Source: Candidatus Dormiibacter inghamiae
GTDB lineage: Bacteria > Chloroflexota > Dormibacteria > Dormibacterales > Dormibacteraceae
Length of the DNA: 64,000 nucleotides
Direction of reading: 5' to 3'
Assembly (NCBI GenBank): GCA_016464825.1
Contig: JAEKNQ010000006.1
Coordinates: 1-64,000, forward strand
Positions 9,076 to 17,061 of the stretch are shown here, piece after piece. How positions within the stretch are numbered: position 1 is the stretch's first letter; every line of letters begins with the position of its first letter. Under the pieces are notes generated by a model. It saw nothing but the letters and a program-made list of their open reading frames with translations, searched no databases and was not told the origin of the DNA. The position numbers were made by a program, and so were the translations under genes.

Positions 9076-10316
9076 GTCGTGTAGTCCGCGTTGATGTGCA
9101 CGTACTCGGCTGAGAGGTCGCAGCCCCAGGCCTCTGCTTCACCGCTCCCTAGTCCGAGCTCCGCGTGGATCTCGATCTCCGCCTGTTCGAAGGCCCGCCG
9201 GACTGCATCCAGATCTACGTCCAGCCCTGCTCCCAGGCTGAAGATGGGCACCTCGGCGATCTCTAGCCGAAGCCTGTCGAGGGCCAACTCGGCACCGCTG
9301 TACCCCAGCGCGCAGAGGATCCGGCCCCAGTTCGGGTCGCCGCCGTGAACGGCTGTCTTGACCAGGCTGGAGGAGGCGACTGTGCGCGCCGCCAGCCGCG
9401 CCTGTTCTGAGTCAGCGGCGCCTGTCACTCGGACTGTGATGAGCTTGGTGGCACCCTCGCCGTCCTGAGCGATTGAGCGGGCGAGCTCTCGGGCGACAGT
9501 CACTATCGCGCCCTCCAACAGATCTGCTTCGGGCGTCCCCGGCTGTACCGGTTCATTGCCAGCGGCGGCGTTGGCCAGGATGAGGAAAGTGTCGTTGGTC
9601 GAAGAGTCTCCGTCCACTGTCACCTGGTTGAAGCTCCGGTCGGCGACTGGCTTGGTGATCGCCTTGAGCCAGCCGGGGGCCACGGCGGCGTCGGTGGTTA
9701 TGAACGCGAGCATCGTCGCCAGGTTGGGATGAATCATGCCCGAGCCCTTGGCCATGCCGCCCACCCGCACAGTCACGCCAGCCAGCTCCAGCTGGACAGC
9801 ATGGGACTTGGGCCGAGTGTCGGTGGTCATGATGGCGCGGGCGGCGAGCTCGCCTTGGTCGCTCCCCAGGCCGGCGCAGGCTTGGGCGATGCCTCGCTTC
9901 ACGGCTTCCATGGGCAGGTTGCGGCCTATCACACCTGTCGTACCTATCAGGACCTGGTTGGGATCGAGGTCAAGCCGGTCGGCAGTCTGCTTGGCCATCT
10001 GCAGGGCGTCCTTGAAGCCCTGCGCTCCAGTGCAGGCGTTGGCGTTGCCCGAGCACACCACCAGGGCCTGGATACGGTTGTTGGCGAGGTGAAGCTGGTC
10101 GATGATGACCGAGGCGCTCTTCACCCGGTTGCTGGTGAAGACGCCGCCGGCGTCGCAGGCTGATTCGCTGTAGAGGACAATCAGGTCCTCCCGCTGTTCG
10201 CCCAGCAGAGCGCTGGCTCCGGAGGTGAAGGCCTTGACCCCGCAGGCTGCCACCCCTGCCTGCCAGCCCCGCGGCGCTGTGAGGCCGCCTTGGATGTGTC
10301 GAACTTGGGCGGTCAC
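9072..10316 (-). CDS. argJ: Glutamate N-acetyltransferase / ornithine acetyltransferase
   Basis: 414 residues. ArgJ recycles the acetyl group from acetylornithine to glutamate, and bifunctional forms also use acetyl-CoA. It is made as a precursor that cleaves itself before a threonine; the site is in NLATMLAF (about residue 200), dividing alpha and beta chains. The GTG at 10316 was chosen because it overlaps the argC stop (GTGA), and HIQGGLTAPRGWQAG right after it matches ArgJ N-termini. An upstream extension in the same frame lies inside argC. No argA-like gene is visible, so a bifunctional enzyme is likely. Confidence 0.95.
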   Translation of the reverse strand: MTAQVRHIQGGLTAPRGWQAGVAACGVKAFTSGASALLGEQREDLIVLYSESACDAGGVFTSNRVKSASVIIDQLHLANNRIQALVVCSGNANACTGAQGFKDALQMAKQTADRLDLDPNQVLIGTTGVIGRNLPMEAVKRGIAQACAGLGSDQGELAARAIMTTDTRPKSHAVQLELAGVTVRVGGMAKGSGMIHPNLATMLAFITTDAAVAPGWLKAITKPVADRSFNQVTVDGDSSTNDTFLILANAAAGNEPVQPGTPEADLLEGAIVTVARELARSIAQDGEGATKLITVRVTGAADSEQARLAARTVASSSLVKTAVHGGDPNWGRILCALGYSGAELALDRLRLEIAEVPIFSLGAGLDVDLDAVRRAFEQAEIEIHAELGLGSGEAEAWGCDLSAEYVHINADYTT

Positions 10317-11326
10317 GGCCACTGCGCGACCAGCCGCAGGCCTTCCGCCCGCTCGAAACCGAAGGCCAGGTTGAAGCACTCGACGGCCTGGCCCGCGGCG
10401 CCCTTCAACAGGTTGTCGATCGCAGCAGTCACGACTGCCTTCGGTCCCTGCTGGGAAACGTTGATGAGGCAGCGGTTGCTGTGCGCGGCGAGTTTGGTGG
10501 CAACCGGCTGCGGCAGCACCTGGGTGAACGGCTGGCCGGCGTAAAAGTCCCGATAGGCACTCTCCAGCTCTTCGGGCGGGGTGATGCGGTCGAAGTAGCA
10601 GGTTGCAAGGATGCCCCGCACCATGGGGATCAGGTGGGGCACGAAGGTCAGCTGCGGCGGCTGGGCCGGCGCCAGCGAGCACAGCTCCTGAGTAAGCTCG
10701 GCGAGGTGGCGGTGGCCGCTCACCGCATAGGCGTGAACTGAATCGCTCACCTCCGAAAAGTGAGTGCCGCGAGAGAGGCTGCGGCCAGCGCCCGAGACTC
10801 CAGACTTGGCGTCGACTACGATGTCAGAGCCCACCAGACCTGCCTTCACAGCAGGGGCCAGGGCGAGGATGGAGGCTGTCGAGTAGCAGCCGGGGACGGC
10901 TATCAACCTGGCCTCCGGCAATTCGGCGGCATGGAGTTCGGGCAGCCCGAACACCGCCTGGGCGAGCAGATCCGGACTGGGGTGGTCCTGCCCATACCAG
11001 CGCGGATACTGATTGGCGTCCCGAAGCCGAAAGTCGGCGCTGAGGTCGATGACGCGCACCCCCTGGGCCAGCCACGCGGCGGCCAGACCGGCGCCCACGT
11101 TATGTGGCAGGCAGCTGAAGATGACATCGACCAGCGCCGGCCTCGGCGCGTCCAGGAACTCTCCCTCCCGCTCCAGCAGCGGGAAGACCGCCTGGTAGGG
11201 CCGGCCGGCGAATGAGCGTGAGGTGAGCTGGGCGAGCTCGACGCCTGGATGCAGTTCGAGGAGGTTGACCAAGGTCATCCCCGCATAGCCGTTGGCCCCG
11301 GCGACAGCTACTCGAACCTTGTTCAT
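10313..11326 (-). CDS. argC: N-acetyl-gamma-glutamyl-phosphate reductase
   Basis: NADPH-dependent reduction of acetylglutamyl phosphate to the semialdehyde. About 337 residues. The N-terminal Rossmann motif VAVAGANGYAGM starts at residue 5. The catalytic cysteine is in PGCYSTA (about 143). The ATG at 11326 was preferred over a TTG six codons upstream because the protein then starts MNKVRVAV like its relatives. The nearest GGAG directly abuts this ATG, an unusually short spacing. It is the first gene of the arg operon and lies directly behind the presumed ArgR operators. Confidence 0.95.
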   Translation of the reverse strand: MNKVRVAVAGANGYAGMTLVNLLELHPGVELAQLTSRSFAGRPYQAVFPLLEREGEFLDAPRPALVDVIFSCLPHNVGAGLAAAWLAQGVRVIDLSADFRLRDANQYPRWYGQDHPSPDLLAQAVFGLPELHAAELPEARLIAVPGCYSTASILALAPAVKAGLVGSDIVVDAKSGVSGAGRSLSRGTHFSEVSDSVHAYAVSGHRHLAELTQELCSLAPAQPPQLTFVPHLIPMVRGILATCYFDRITPPEELESAYRDFYAGQPFTQVLPQPVATKLAAHSNRCLINVSQQGPKAVVTAAIDNLLKGAAGQAVECFNLAFGFERAEGLRLVAQWP

Positions 11327-11330
11327 CTCC

Positions 11331-11362
11331 GCATAAAGATACAAAGCGGCGCATTGTTATGC
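11331..11362 (-). promoter_or_regulatory. Tandem ARG boxes (ArgR operator) before argC
   Basis: On the minus strand GCATAACAATGC (11362-11351) is an inverted repeat with arms GCAT/ATGC. A second copy, GTATCTTTATGC (11342-11331), has the same spacing with one arm degenerate. Their centres are 20 bases apart, the geometry of paired ARG boxes bound by one ArgR hexamer. From memory, the Mycobacterium tuberculosis operator has the core GCATAACGATGC, nearly identical to the first box. The second box ends 4 bases before the argC ATG, so binding would block transcription initiation. Confidence 0.7.
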
Positions 11363-11426
11363 AGACCTGGCATGGCGCTTGCGCTTCTTGCCGGAATGAA
11401 GGCCCGGGGGCCCGTGTTTCAGGACC

Positions 11427-11711
11427 ATGGCAAAAGCAACTTGGAACGGCGCAGTCCTGGCGGAGAGCGATTCAACTGTCGTAGTGGAGGGGAACCACTA
11501 CTTTCCGCCCGATTCGGTCAAGAGGGGCGTACTTCAGCCTTCCGAGGCGCACAGCGTCTGTCCCTGGAAAGGGGAAGCGAGCTACTACAACGTTCTCGCC
11601 AACGGCGAGACCAACCCCGACGCCGCCTGGTACTACCCGGCGCCGAAGGACGCCGCCCAGCAGATCAAGGACCACGTGGCCTTCTGGAAGGGAGTTGATG
11701 TAGAGGCCTAA
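11427..11711 (+). CDS. DUF427 domain protein
   Basis: 94-residue protein that is entirely one DUF427 domain. Hallmarks are the W-N-G...A beginning, the EGNHYFPPDSV segment (residues ~21-31), a CPWKG motif near 45 and an AAWYYPAP segment near 65. Family members are small beta-barrel proteins of unknown function, often encoded near nucleotidyltransferases or alone. It is divergent from argC, with about 100 bases between the starts. No signal peptide or membrane segment. Confidence 0.88.
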   Translation: MAKATWNGAVLAESDSTVVVEGNHYFPPDSVKRGVLQPSEAHSVCPWKGEASYYNVLANGETNPDAAWYYPAPKDAAQQIKDHVAFWKGVDVEA

Positions 11712-11781
11712 GCCACGGCCAGGCGGCCACTGGGAACCGGAAGCCAGCCAGGCTGTTGCGCCATTTGAGCCACCGCCGGCC

Positions 11782-11797
11782 GTAGAAGTCCTTCTAC
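11782..11797. promoter_or_regulatory. 16-bp inverted repeat upstream of the GT2/GntA-like cassette
   Basis: GTAGAAG-TC-CTTCTAC has perfect 7-base arms separated by 2 bases and ends 16 bases before the ATG at 11814. Its size and position fit a dimeric repressor operator; the protein is unknown. It shares the pattern A.AAG..CTT.T with an inverted repeat before dinB (43796-43811). No T-run follows, so it is not a terminator. Confidence 0.35.
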
Positions 11798-11813
11798 ACT
11801 CGCTGTCACCAAA

Positions 11814-12857
11814 ATGACTACCGGGACAGCGCTGGGCCGAGGCGGCGGGCAGCAGGCGCCAGTGGTGAGTGCGAAGACGTTTCCGGCCACCTACGTCCTG
11901 CCCCTCCGCCGCGACCGGCCAGACCCTTCTGACGCCGAGCTGGCAGCCTATCTTGCCAGGCTCTCGCCGCATTTGGAGGTGATAGTGGTCGACGCGTCGC
12001 CCGATCCGGTCTACACGGCCCACGCCCAACTCTGGGGAGACACGGTGACCCAGCTCCGGCCGGCACCTGAACTCCGCTGCGGAAACGGCAAGGTCTGGGG
12101 TGTGCTCACGGGACTGGCCGCCGCGGGTCAGGAAGCCCTGGTCATCGCTGACGACGACGTTCGCTACGACCTGCCTCAGCTTCGCACGCTCGTCGACGCG
12201 CTCGCCGAGGCCGACGTGGTGAGGCCGCAGAATTATTTCTCTCCGCTGCCCTGGCACGCCCGCTGGGATACTGCCCGCAGCCTGATCAACCGCGCCACCG
12301 GTGCCGACTGGCCCGGCACCCTGGCCGTGCGCCGCTCCCGGCTGGCTGGCAGCGGCGGCTATGACGGCAGCGTGCTCTTCGAGAACCTGGAGCTGGTGCG
12401 GACTGTGCAGAGTAGCGGCGGCCGCGAGCGGGTGCTCGCCGATCTCTTCGTCCGGCGCCAACCCCCCAGCCAGCGACAGTTCTGGGATCAGCGGGTTCGC
12501 CAGGCCTACGACGAGTTCGCCAGGCCCTGGCGGCTCGCCGTCTGGCTGGGCGTGGTGCCGCTGACAGTCGCCCTAGCCGCTCGCCGCAGCTGGGCCGGGC
12601 TGGCCGTCTTCACCGCGTCCTGGGTGGGCCTGGCTGAATTGGGTCGACGCCGCGACTCAGGCCGCACGGTGTTTCCCGTTTCCAGCTCCTGTCTGGCGCC
12701 GGCCTGGGTATTAGAGCGCGCCATCTGCAGCTGGCTGGCGGTCGGTTCGAGGCTCTGCCTGGGTGGGGTGCGCTACAGAGGCGAGCTGCTGACCCGGGCG
12801 GCCAGCTCGCGGGCAGCTCTTCGCCGCCGTCATCTGATGGGTGAAACGCGCTCATGA
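11814..12857 (+). CDS. Family 2-like glycosyltransferase with C-terminal membrane segments
   Basis: 347 residues. The N-terminal ~220 residues have the GT-A layout: a 'TYVLPLR' opening strand, VIVVDASPD (about 58-66), and the metal-binding DDD-type triplet in ALVIADDDVRYD (about 108-119). VRPQNYF and an FENLELV acceptor-side segment follow. Residues ~245-280 and ~295-320 are hydrophobic, so the catalytic domain is probably membrane-tethered on the cytosolic side. Donor and acceptor are unknown. Its stop overlaps the start of the next gene (ATGA), marking it as the first gene of a four-gene cassette. Confidence 0.75.
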   Translation: MTTGTALGRGGGQQAPVVSAKTFPATYVLPLRRDRPDPSDAELAAYLARLSPHLEVIVVDASPDPVYTAHAQLWGDTVTQLRPAPELRCGNGKVWGVLTGLAAAGQEALVIADDDVRYDLPQLRTLVDALAEADVVRPQNYFSPLPWHARWDTARSLINRATGADWPGTLAVRRSRLAGSGGYDGSVLFENLELVRTVQSSGGRERVLADLFVRRQPPSQRQFWDQRVRQAYDEFARPWRLAVWLGVVPLTVALAARRSWAGLAVFTASWVGLAELGRRRDSGRTVFPVSSSCLAPAWVLERAICSWLAVGSRLCLGGVRYRGELLTRAASSRAALRRRHLMGETRS

Positions 12858-13561
12858 TCGTCGAGGAATCACCTGGCGGTCTGCTTGACGCCGCACCTGA
12901 AGCTGATTCATTGGCGGCTCTCGCTCAGTTCCTGGAAGCACCAACCTTTTCCTGTCTGGGGGCCAAATCCGCCCTTCACCAGGGCGGCCTGCAGGCTCGC
13001 CGCTACGGTGAGCTCGGCTCGAGGGCGACCACTCGCCGGCTGGCTGGCGACCTGAACCGTTTCGCTGCGGAGCATCGCCGGCGGGCGCGTGACTTCGCCA
13101 GCTACATCGGCTGTTTCAGCGGCCCCGGCGACCTGGACGAGATTCACTTCGAAGCGCGGCTCTGGCAGCAGCTGGCGGATCTGCACCGCCTGGACAGTGA
13201 GCAGTCGGATTGGGATGCCGGCGTGGATCGGGACCCGCAGAATTCCCGCTTCGGTTTCAGCTTCGGCGGCCAAGCTTTCTTCGTGGTCGGCCTGCATCCT
13301 CAGGCGAGCCGTCTGGCTCGTCGCTTCGACTGGCCGGCCCTCGCGTTCAATCCTCACGATCAGTTCGCTCGCCTTCGCGCCGAGGGTCGCTTCAGCCGCT
13401 TGCGGGACGCGATTCGCAGGCGGGAGGTGGAGCTGCAGGGCAGCCTGAACCCCAACCTGGCCGACTTCGGCCTTGCGCCTGAGTCTCGCCAATATTCAGG
13501 CCGGCAGGTGCCGCCGGGCTGGCGCTGTCCAGTCAGCTTCACCGAGGAGCAGGGTGACTGA
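12854..13561 (+). CDS. YqcI/YcgG family protein (GntA-like haem-dependent N-hydroxylase)
   Basis: 235 residues. The family pattern is clear: an N-terminal FSCLGAKSALHQG (about 32-44), a central FGFSFGGQAFFVVGLHPQASR block (about 132-152), FNPHDQF (about 164) and a C-terminal stretch with GSLNPNLADFG then ESRQYSGR and a W.CP ending. This family includes GntA, the haem enzyme that N-hydroxylates a guanidine nitrogen in guanitoxin synthesis; other members are uncharacterised. Haem binding and guanidine chemistry here are inferred from family only. It overlaps the GT2 gene upstream and the DUF1989 gene downstream, so the three are translationally coupled. Confidence 0.82.
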   Translation: MIVEESPGGLLDAAPEADSLAALAQFLEAPTFSCLGAKSALHQGGLQARRYGELGSRATTRRLAGDLNRFAAEHRRRARDFASYIGCFSGPGDLDEIHFEARLWQQLADLHRLDSEQSDWDAGVDRDPQNSRFGFSFGGQAFFVVGLHPQASRLARRFDWPALAFNPHDQFARLRAEGRFSRLRDAIRRREVELQGSLNPNLADFGLAPESRQYSGRQVPPGWRCPVSFTEEQGD

Positions 13562-14147
13562 CGTGAACCGGGCGAGGCTCGCGCCGCAGACCGGCACAGC
13601 GTTCAGGCTGGCGGCCGGACAGCGGCTGCGCGTGGTCGATCCCTGCGGAGAGCAGGTGGCCGACCTGATGGCCTTCGCCGCCCACGACCTGGACGAGGTG
13701 ATCTCCTCAGGCCGCAGCCTTGACTACAACGAGACCCTCTATCTCACGACCGGCCACATCCTCTATTCCAACCGCAGCCGGCCGCTGCTCACCATTGAGC
13801 GAGATGACGTCGGCCGCCACGACTTCCTTCTCACCCCCTGCAGCCGGGAGACCTTTCGCATCATCTACAAGCAGGACGGCCACCACCCGAGCTGCCTCGA
13901 AAACCTGAGCCGGAGCCTGGCGCCCTTCGGCGCCACGGAGAGCCGCATCGCTACCACCTTCAACGTGTTCATGAACGTCCAGGTGGCCGCCGACGGCAGG
14001 CTCACCGTCGCCCGCCCGCTCTCCCACGCCGGTGATCAGATAGTGTTCAGGGCCGAGCTCGACCTGATAGTCGGCCTCACCGCCTGCTCGGCCGAGATGT
14101 CCAACAACTACGCCTTCAAGCCGATCGACTACGAGGTCTTCAACTGA
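13554..14147 (+). CDS. DUF1989 (urea carboxylase-associated) protein
   Basis: 197 residues, one DUF1989 domain. Seen are the N-terminal GEQVADLMAF (about 35-44), the SLDYNETLYLTTGHILYSN segment, a cysteine-containing DFLLTPCS and C-terminal SHAGD and CSAEMSNNY motifs. DUF1989 proteins include the two subunits of carboxyguanidine deiminase (CgdA/CgdB), which act with urea/guanidine carboxylase. No carboxylase is present here, so the substrate may differ. The GTG at 13554 overlaps the previous stop; a second GTG three codons on is possible. The GAGGAG four bases upstream of the first is rather close. Confidence 0.82.
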   Translation: MTDVNRARLAPQTGTAFRLAAGQRLRVVDPCGEQVADLMAFAAHDLDEVISSGRSLDYNETLYLTTGHILYSNRSRPLLTIERDDVGRHDFLLTPCSRETFRIIYKQDGHHPSCLENLSRSLAPFGATESRIATTFNVFMNVQVAADGRLTVARPLSHAGDQIVFRAELDLIVGLTACSAEMSNNYAFKPIDYEVFN

Positions 14148-14173
14148 GTTCCCACGAGGCCGACGCCGGGCAG

Positions 14174-14959
14174 GTGCTGACCGATGAGTTCTGGCTCGAT
14201 GCGCACTTTGTCGCCTGCCGGGCTGAGTACGAGTCCATGCTTCGAACCGCCGGCATCAGGAGCGGTGATCGCGTGCTCGACGCCGGCTGCGGCTCCGGCA
14301 GCTTCCTGCCGCTGCTCAGCGAACTGGTCGGCGAGAGCGGCAGGCTGGAGGCGGTCGATCAGGCCCAGGCGAACGTGGCGGCGGCGCGCAAGGCTGGCTT
14401 TCAGGCGCGCACAGGTTCAGTGCTGGACCTGCCCTATCCGGACGCCAGCTTTGATGCTGTGTGGTGCGCCAATGTCGGGCAGTACCTGACCGACGAGGAG
14501 CTGGCAGGTGCGCTGCTGGAGTTCAAGCGGGTGGTGAAGCCTGGCGGCCCGGTTGCTGTCAAGGACGTGGACATGCTCCTGATGCGAGTCCACCCGGGCG
14601 ATCCGTTCCTCCTCGCCCGACTGGCGCAGGTCTGCGCCGAGGCGGCGACCGCCAGCGTGCAGTCCCGCGGCTCAGTGCGGGGTCGTGAGCTGCGGCGCTG
14701 GCTGGAGCACGCAGGCCTCATGTCCGTCTGGCAGAAGAGTGAGCTGATCGAACGCTGGGCTCCTCTCCCTCGCCAGCAGCGCGGTTTTTACGCCGAGTGG
14801 CTCGCGTTCCTGGCCGAGGTGGCCTCGGGCCAGGCGCTGCCTGACGCTGACCTCGAGGCGTGGTCTCGGTTGCGGGATCCCGCCCACCAGAACCATCCCC
14901 TGAACCACCCTGACTTCTACCTCTGCGAGGGTCAGGTCCTGGCGGTGGGTCGCAAGTAG
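14174..14959 (+). CDS. SAM-dependent methyltransferase, class I
   Basis: 261 residues with a Rossmann methyltransferase core. Motif I is VLDAGCGSGSFLPLL (about 33-47), followed by EAVDQAQANV, an acidic strand end that contacts the SAM ribose, and the post-III PDASFDAVWCANVGQYL region. A long C-terminal part resembles UbiE/arsenite-type or natural-product methyltransferases. The substrate cannot be read from sequence. The start is uncertain: GTG at 14174 has no clear Shine-Dalgarno, and the frame opens further up to the DUF1989 stop, including a CTG. It is the last gene of the cassette. Confidence 0.82.
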   Translation: MLTDEFWLDAHFVACRAEYESMLRTAGIRSGDRVLDAGCGSGSFLPLLSELVGESGRLEAVDQAQANVAAARKAGFQARTGSVLDLPYPDASFDAVWCANVGQYLTDEELAGALLEFKRVVKPGGPVAVKDVDMLLMRVHPGDPFLLARLAQVCAEAATASVQSRGSVRGRELRRWLEHAGLMSVWQKSELIERWAPLPRQQRGFYAEWLAFLAEVASGQALPDADLEAWSRLRDPAHQNHPLNHPDFYLCEGQVLAVGRK

Positions 14960-15098
14960 AGCTGCTGTTTAGAGAGCCGGTTCACCACTGGCGCCGGCCC
15001 CCGGACTTTGAATTTTGATCGGCACAACCGGCTCGCAGCAACCAGTTGAGGGAGTACGATGCTCTGACCGCGTGAAGGAAGGTCATTCCTCGGAGCAG

Positions 15099-15110
15099 TA
15101 GGACGACCTA
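15099..15110 (+). promoter_or_regulatory. Short hairpin with ACGA tetraloop before the transporter gene
   Basis: TAGG-ACGA-CCTA forms a 4-bp stem with an ACGA loop, ending about 6 bases before the GAGGAGGGG ribosome site of the gene at 15130. A weaker ACGA-centred stem, GAGTACGATGCTC, lies at 15052-15064. Two hairpins with ACGR loops are the signature of guanidine-II (mini-ykkC) riboswitches, but the first stem here is poor. I regard this as a weak candidate. Confidence 0.2.
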
Positions 15111-15129
15111 ACCCAGAGGAGGGGACGAG

Positions 15130-15777
15130 ATGGCTCAGCTGACAGAGGAAACCAGACCGGTGCTCCCGGTCGCAGACCCGGCTCCGTTGGGGCTGGCCGC
15201 GTTCGCCCTCACGACCTTCGTGCTCAGCGTCCACAACGCCGGCTGGGCGCCGGAGCTCATCTTCGTCGGGCTGGCCCTCTTCTATGGCGGCCTCGCCCAG
15301 TTCGCGGCAGGTATGTGGGAGTTCAAGAACCGCAACACCTTCGGCGCCACCGCGTTCTCGTCCTACGGCGGCTTCTGGATGTCGCTGGCCTTCTTCGTTG
15401 TCTTGGTCCTGGCCGGGAAGGTGGCCGCTGCCGATGTGACGCCCAGCCTGGGCTGGTTCGTGCTGGCCTTCGCGATCTTCAACACCTACATGATGGTGTG
15501 GAGCGCCCGGGTCAATTGGGCGGTCTTCGCGGTCTTCCTGACGCTGGAGATCACCGAGATCCTGCTCTTCCTCGGCTACTTGGGTGGCACCAAAGCGCTG
15601 GTCACCCTTGGCGGCTACATGGGAATCATCACGGCGCTGGTCGCCTGGTACGCCTCAGCGGCCGGAGTCGTCAACAGCATGGCGCCGACGCCCTTCCTCC
15701 CGGTGGGCAAGCCGCTGTGGGGCGCGCTGCCGACCCCCGCCCGCGCCGAGCTCCCGCAGGCGCGCACCCAGCCGTAG
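15130..15777 (+). CDS. Acetate uptake transporter family (GPR1/FUN34/YaaH) protein
   Basis: 215 residues with six predicted membrane helices, the usual size for the AceTr family (SatP/YaaH, acetate and succinate uptake). The family signature appears as [18 protein letters not shown] (about 17-34; the typical form is N-P-A-P-L-G-L), followed by [20 protein letters not shown] with the conserved GG..Q..AG pattern. A strong GAGGAGGGG ribosome site precedes the ATG. It stands alone between the methyltransferase and the convergent his operon. Confidence 0.92.
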   Translation: MAQLTEETRPVLPVADPAPLGLAAFALTTFVLSVHNAGWAPELIFVGLALFYGGLAQFAAGMWEFKNRNTFGATAFSSYGGFWMSLAFFVVLVLAGKVAAADVTPSLGWFVLAFAIFNTYMMVWSARVNWAVFAVFLTLEITEILLFLGYLGGTKALVTLGGYMGIITALVAWYASAAGVVNSMAPTPFLPVGKPLWGALPTPARAELPQARTQP

Positions 15778-15812
15778 AGCAGGGCAAAGGAGAGAGCCGA
15801 CCAGCCCTAGGG

Positions 15813-16115
15813 CTACTCCGCGGAATTGAAGAAGCAGCTCCGGGCGCCTGTATGGCAGGCGGGGCCATGGGGCTTGACGCGGAGCAGGATGGCATCACCG
15901 TCGCAGTCGAGCCGGATCTCCACCACTTCCAGGTGGTTGCCGGAGGTGGCGCCCTTCTCCCAGAGCCCGCGGCGGCGCGAGTGGAACCAGGCCCTGCCCG
16001 TTTCCCGCGTGTGGCGCCAGGCCTCCTCGTCCATGTAGGCGAGCATCAACAACTCGCCCGTCTCAGCGTCCTGGGCCACTGCCGGGATCAGGCCCTGCGA
16101 GAAGTCAGGTCTCAG
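15813..16115 (-). CDS. hisI: Phosphoribosyl-AMP cyclohydrolase
   Basis: About 100 residues, cyclohydrolase only, without a HisE domain. It opens the purine ring of phosphoribosyl-AMP in histidine synthesis. Metal sites DCDGD (about 70) and [10 protein letters not shown] (about 87) are present. The first ATG/GTG/TTG (GTG at 16079) would cut off the conserved [12 protein letters not shown] lead-in. I therefore place the start at a CTG at 16115 that overlaps the hisF stop as CTGA, like the other NTGA junctions in this operon. The CTG start is inference. hisE is not in the window. Confidence 0.88.
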   Translation of the reverse strand: MRPDFSQGLIPAVAQDAETGELLMLAYMDEEAWRHTRETGRAWFHSRRRGLWEKGATSGNHLEVVEIRLDCDGDAILLRVKPHGPACHTGARSCFFNSAE

Positions 16116-16873
16116 CGCCGGACCTCCACCCCGGCCTCGGCGAGGGCGGCCTTGACCTGGGCGATCGAGATCTCGCCGAAGTGGAAGATGGAGGCGGCCA
16201 GCGCCGCCTCCGCTCGCCCTGTGGTCACCGCCTCGACCAGATGCTGGGCGCTGCCGGCCCCACCCGAGGCGATGACTGGCAGCCGCACTGCCTCGCTCAC
16301 GGCTCGGGTGAGTTCAAGGTCAAAGCCCTGCTTGGTCCCGTCGCGATCCATTGAGGTGAGCAGAATCTCACCTGCACCCCGGCTCTCCCCCTCCCGCACC
16401 CATTCGATTGCGTCGCGGCCGGTGGATCGCCGGCCGCCGTGGGAGAAGACCTCCCAGCCGGGGGCGTCCTGGCGCCGACGAGCGTCGACGGCGAGCACCA
16501 TGCACTGGGCGCCGAAGAGCCCCGCGCCCTCGGTCAGAAGCTCCGGGTCGGCCAGCGCAGCCGAGTTGACTGCCACCTTGTCGGCACCGTTCGAGAGCAG
16601 CTCCTGGACATCCTCGACCGAGCGAACACCGCCGCCCACGGTGAGCGGGATGAACAGCTGGTCAGCGGTCTGGGCCACCACGTCGAGCAGGATGCGGCGC
16701 TGGTCCGAAGAGGCAGTGATGTCGAGGAAGACGAGCTCATCGGCACCCTCCCGGTCGTACCACGCCGCCAGCTCGACGGGGTCGCCGGCATCCTGGAGGT
16801 CGACGAAGCGGACGCCCTTCACCACCCGACCAGCTGTGACATCGAGGCAGGGGATGACCCGCTTGGCCGGCAA
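16112..16873 (-). CDS. hisF: Imidazole glycerol-phosphate synthase, cyclase subunit
   Basis: 253-residue TIM barrel that, with HisH, makes imidazole glycerol phosphate and AICAR. The first strand [17 protein letters not shown] carries the catalytic aspartate, and the second catalytic aspartate is in LAVDARR (about 130). The C-terminal barrel phosphate-binding motif is near VIASGGAGS. The TTG at 16873 gives the usual L-AKR-IPCLD beginning; no clear Shine-Dalgarno precedes it. Upstream, 244 bases separate it from hisH, the only large gap in the his operon. Confidence 0.95.
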   Translation of the reverse strand: MPAKRVIPCLDVTAGRVVKGVRFVDLQDAGDPVELAAWYDREGADELVFLDITASSDQRRILLDVVAQTADQLFIPLTVGGGVRSVEDVQELLSNGADKVAVNSAALADPELLTEGAGLFGAQCMVLAVDARRRQDAPGWEVFSHGGRRSTGRDAIEWVREGESRGAGEILLTSMDRDGTKQGFDLELTRAVSEAVRLPVIASGGAGSAQHLVEAVTTGRAEAALAASIFHFGEISIAQVKAALAEAGVEVRR

Positions 16874-16916
16874 GTTATCCGGCTCTGCAAAAGTGCCCAC
16901 GGGAGGCAGGCCTGAC

Positions 16917-17061
16917 GGGCAAGGGGAGGCAGGCCTCCCCTTCCAAAACCCCACCCGGCCTGCGCCTGATCTCACCTAGCCGCCAGCTATGGTCGGCCGC
17001 GGTGAAGCCACCGTCACGGGGCCAAGCGGATGTCGTGTACCGGCCGGGATGAACCCGGCCT
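16917..17061 (-). repeat. Dispersed ~145-bp repeat, copy A (hisH-hisF gap)
   Basis: On the minus strand this block begins with the hairpin GGCCGGG-TTCAT-CCCGGCC (17060-17042). It continues through GGTGGCTTCA and a GGGTGGGGTT segment, and ends in the hairpin AAGGGGAGGC-CT-GCCTCCCCTT (16941-16920) plus GCCC. A second copy with the same order of blocks and closely similar length is at 56536-56683. It contains no reading frame. It may act as an RNA structure between the genes or be a non-autonomous mobile element; which is unknown. Confidence 0.75.
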
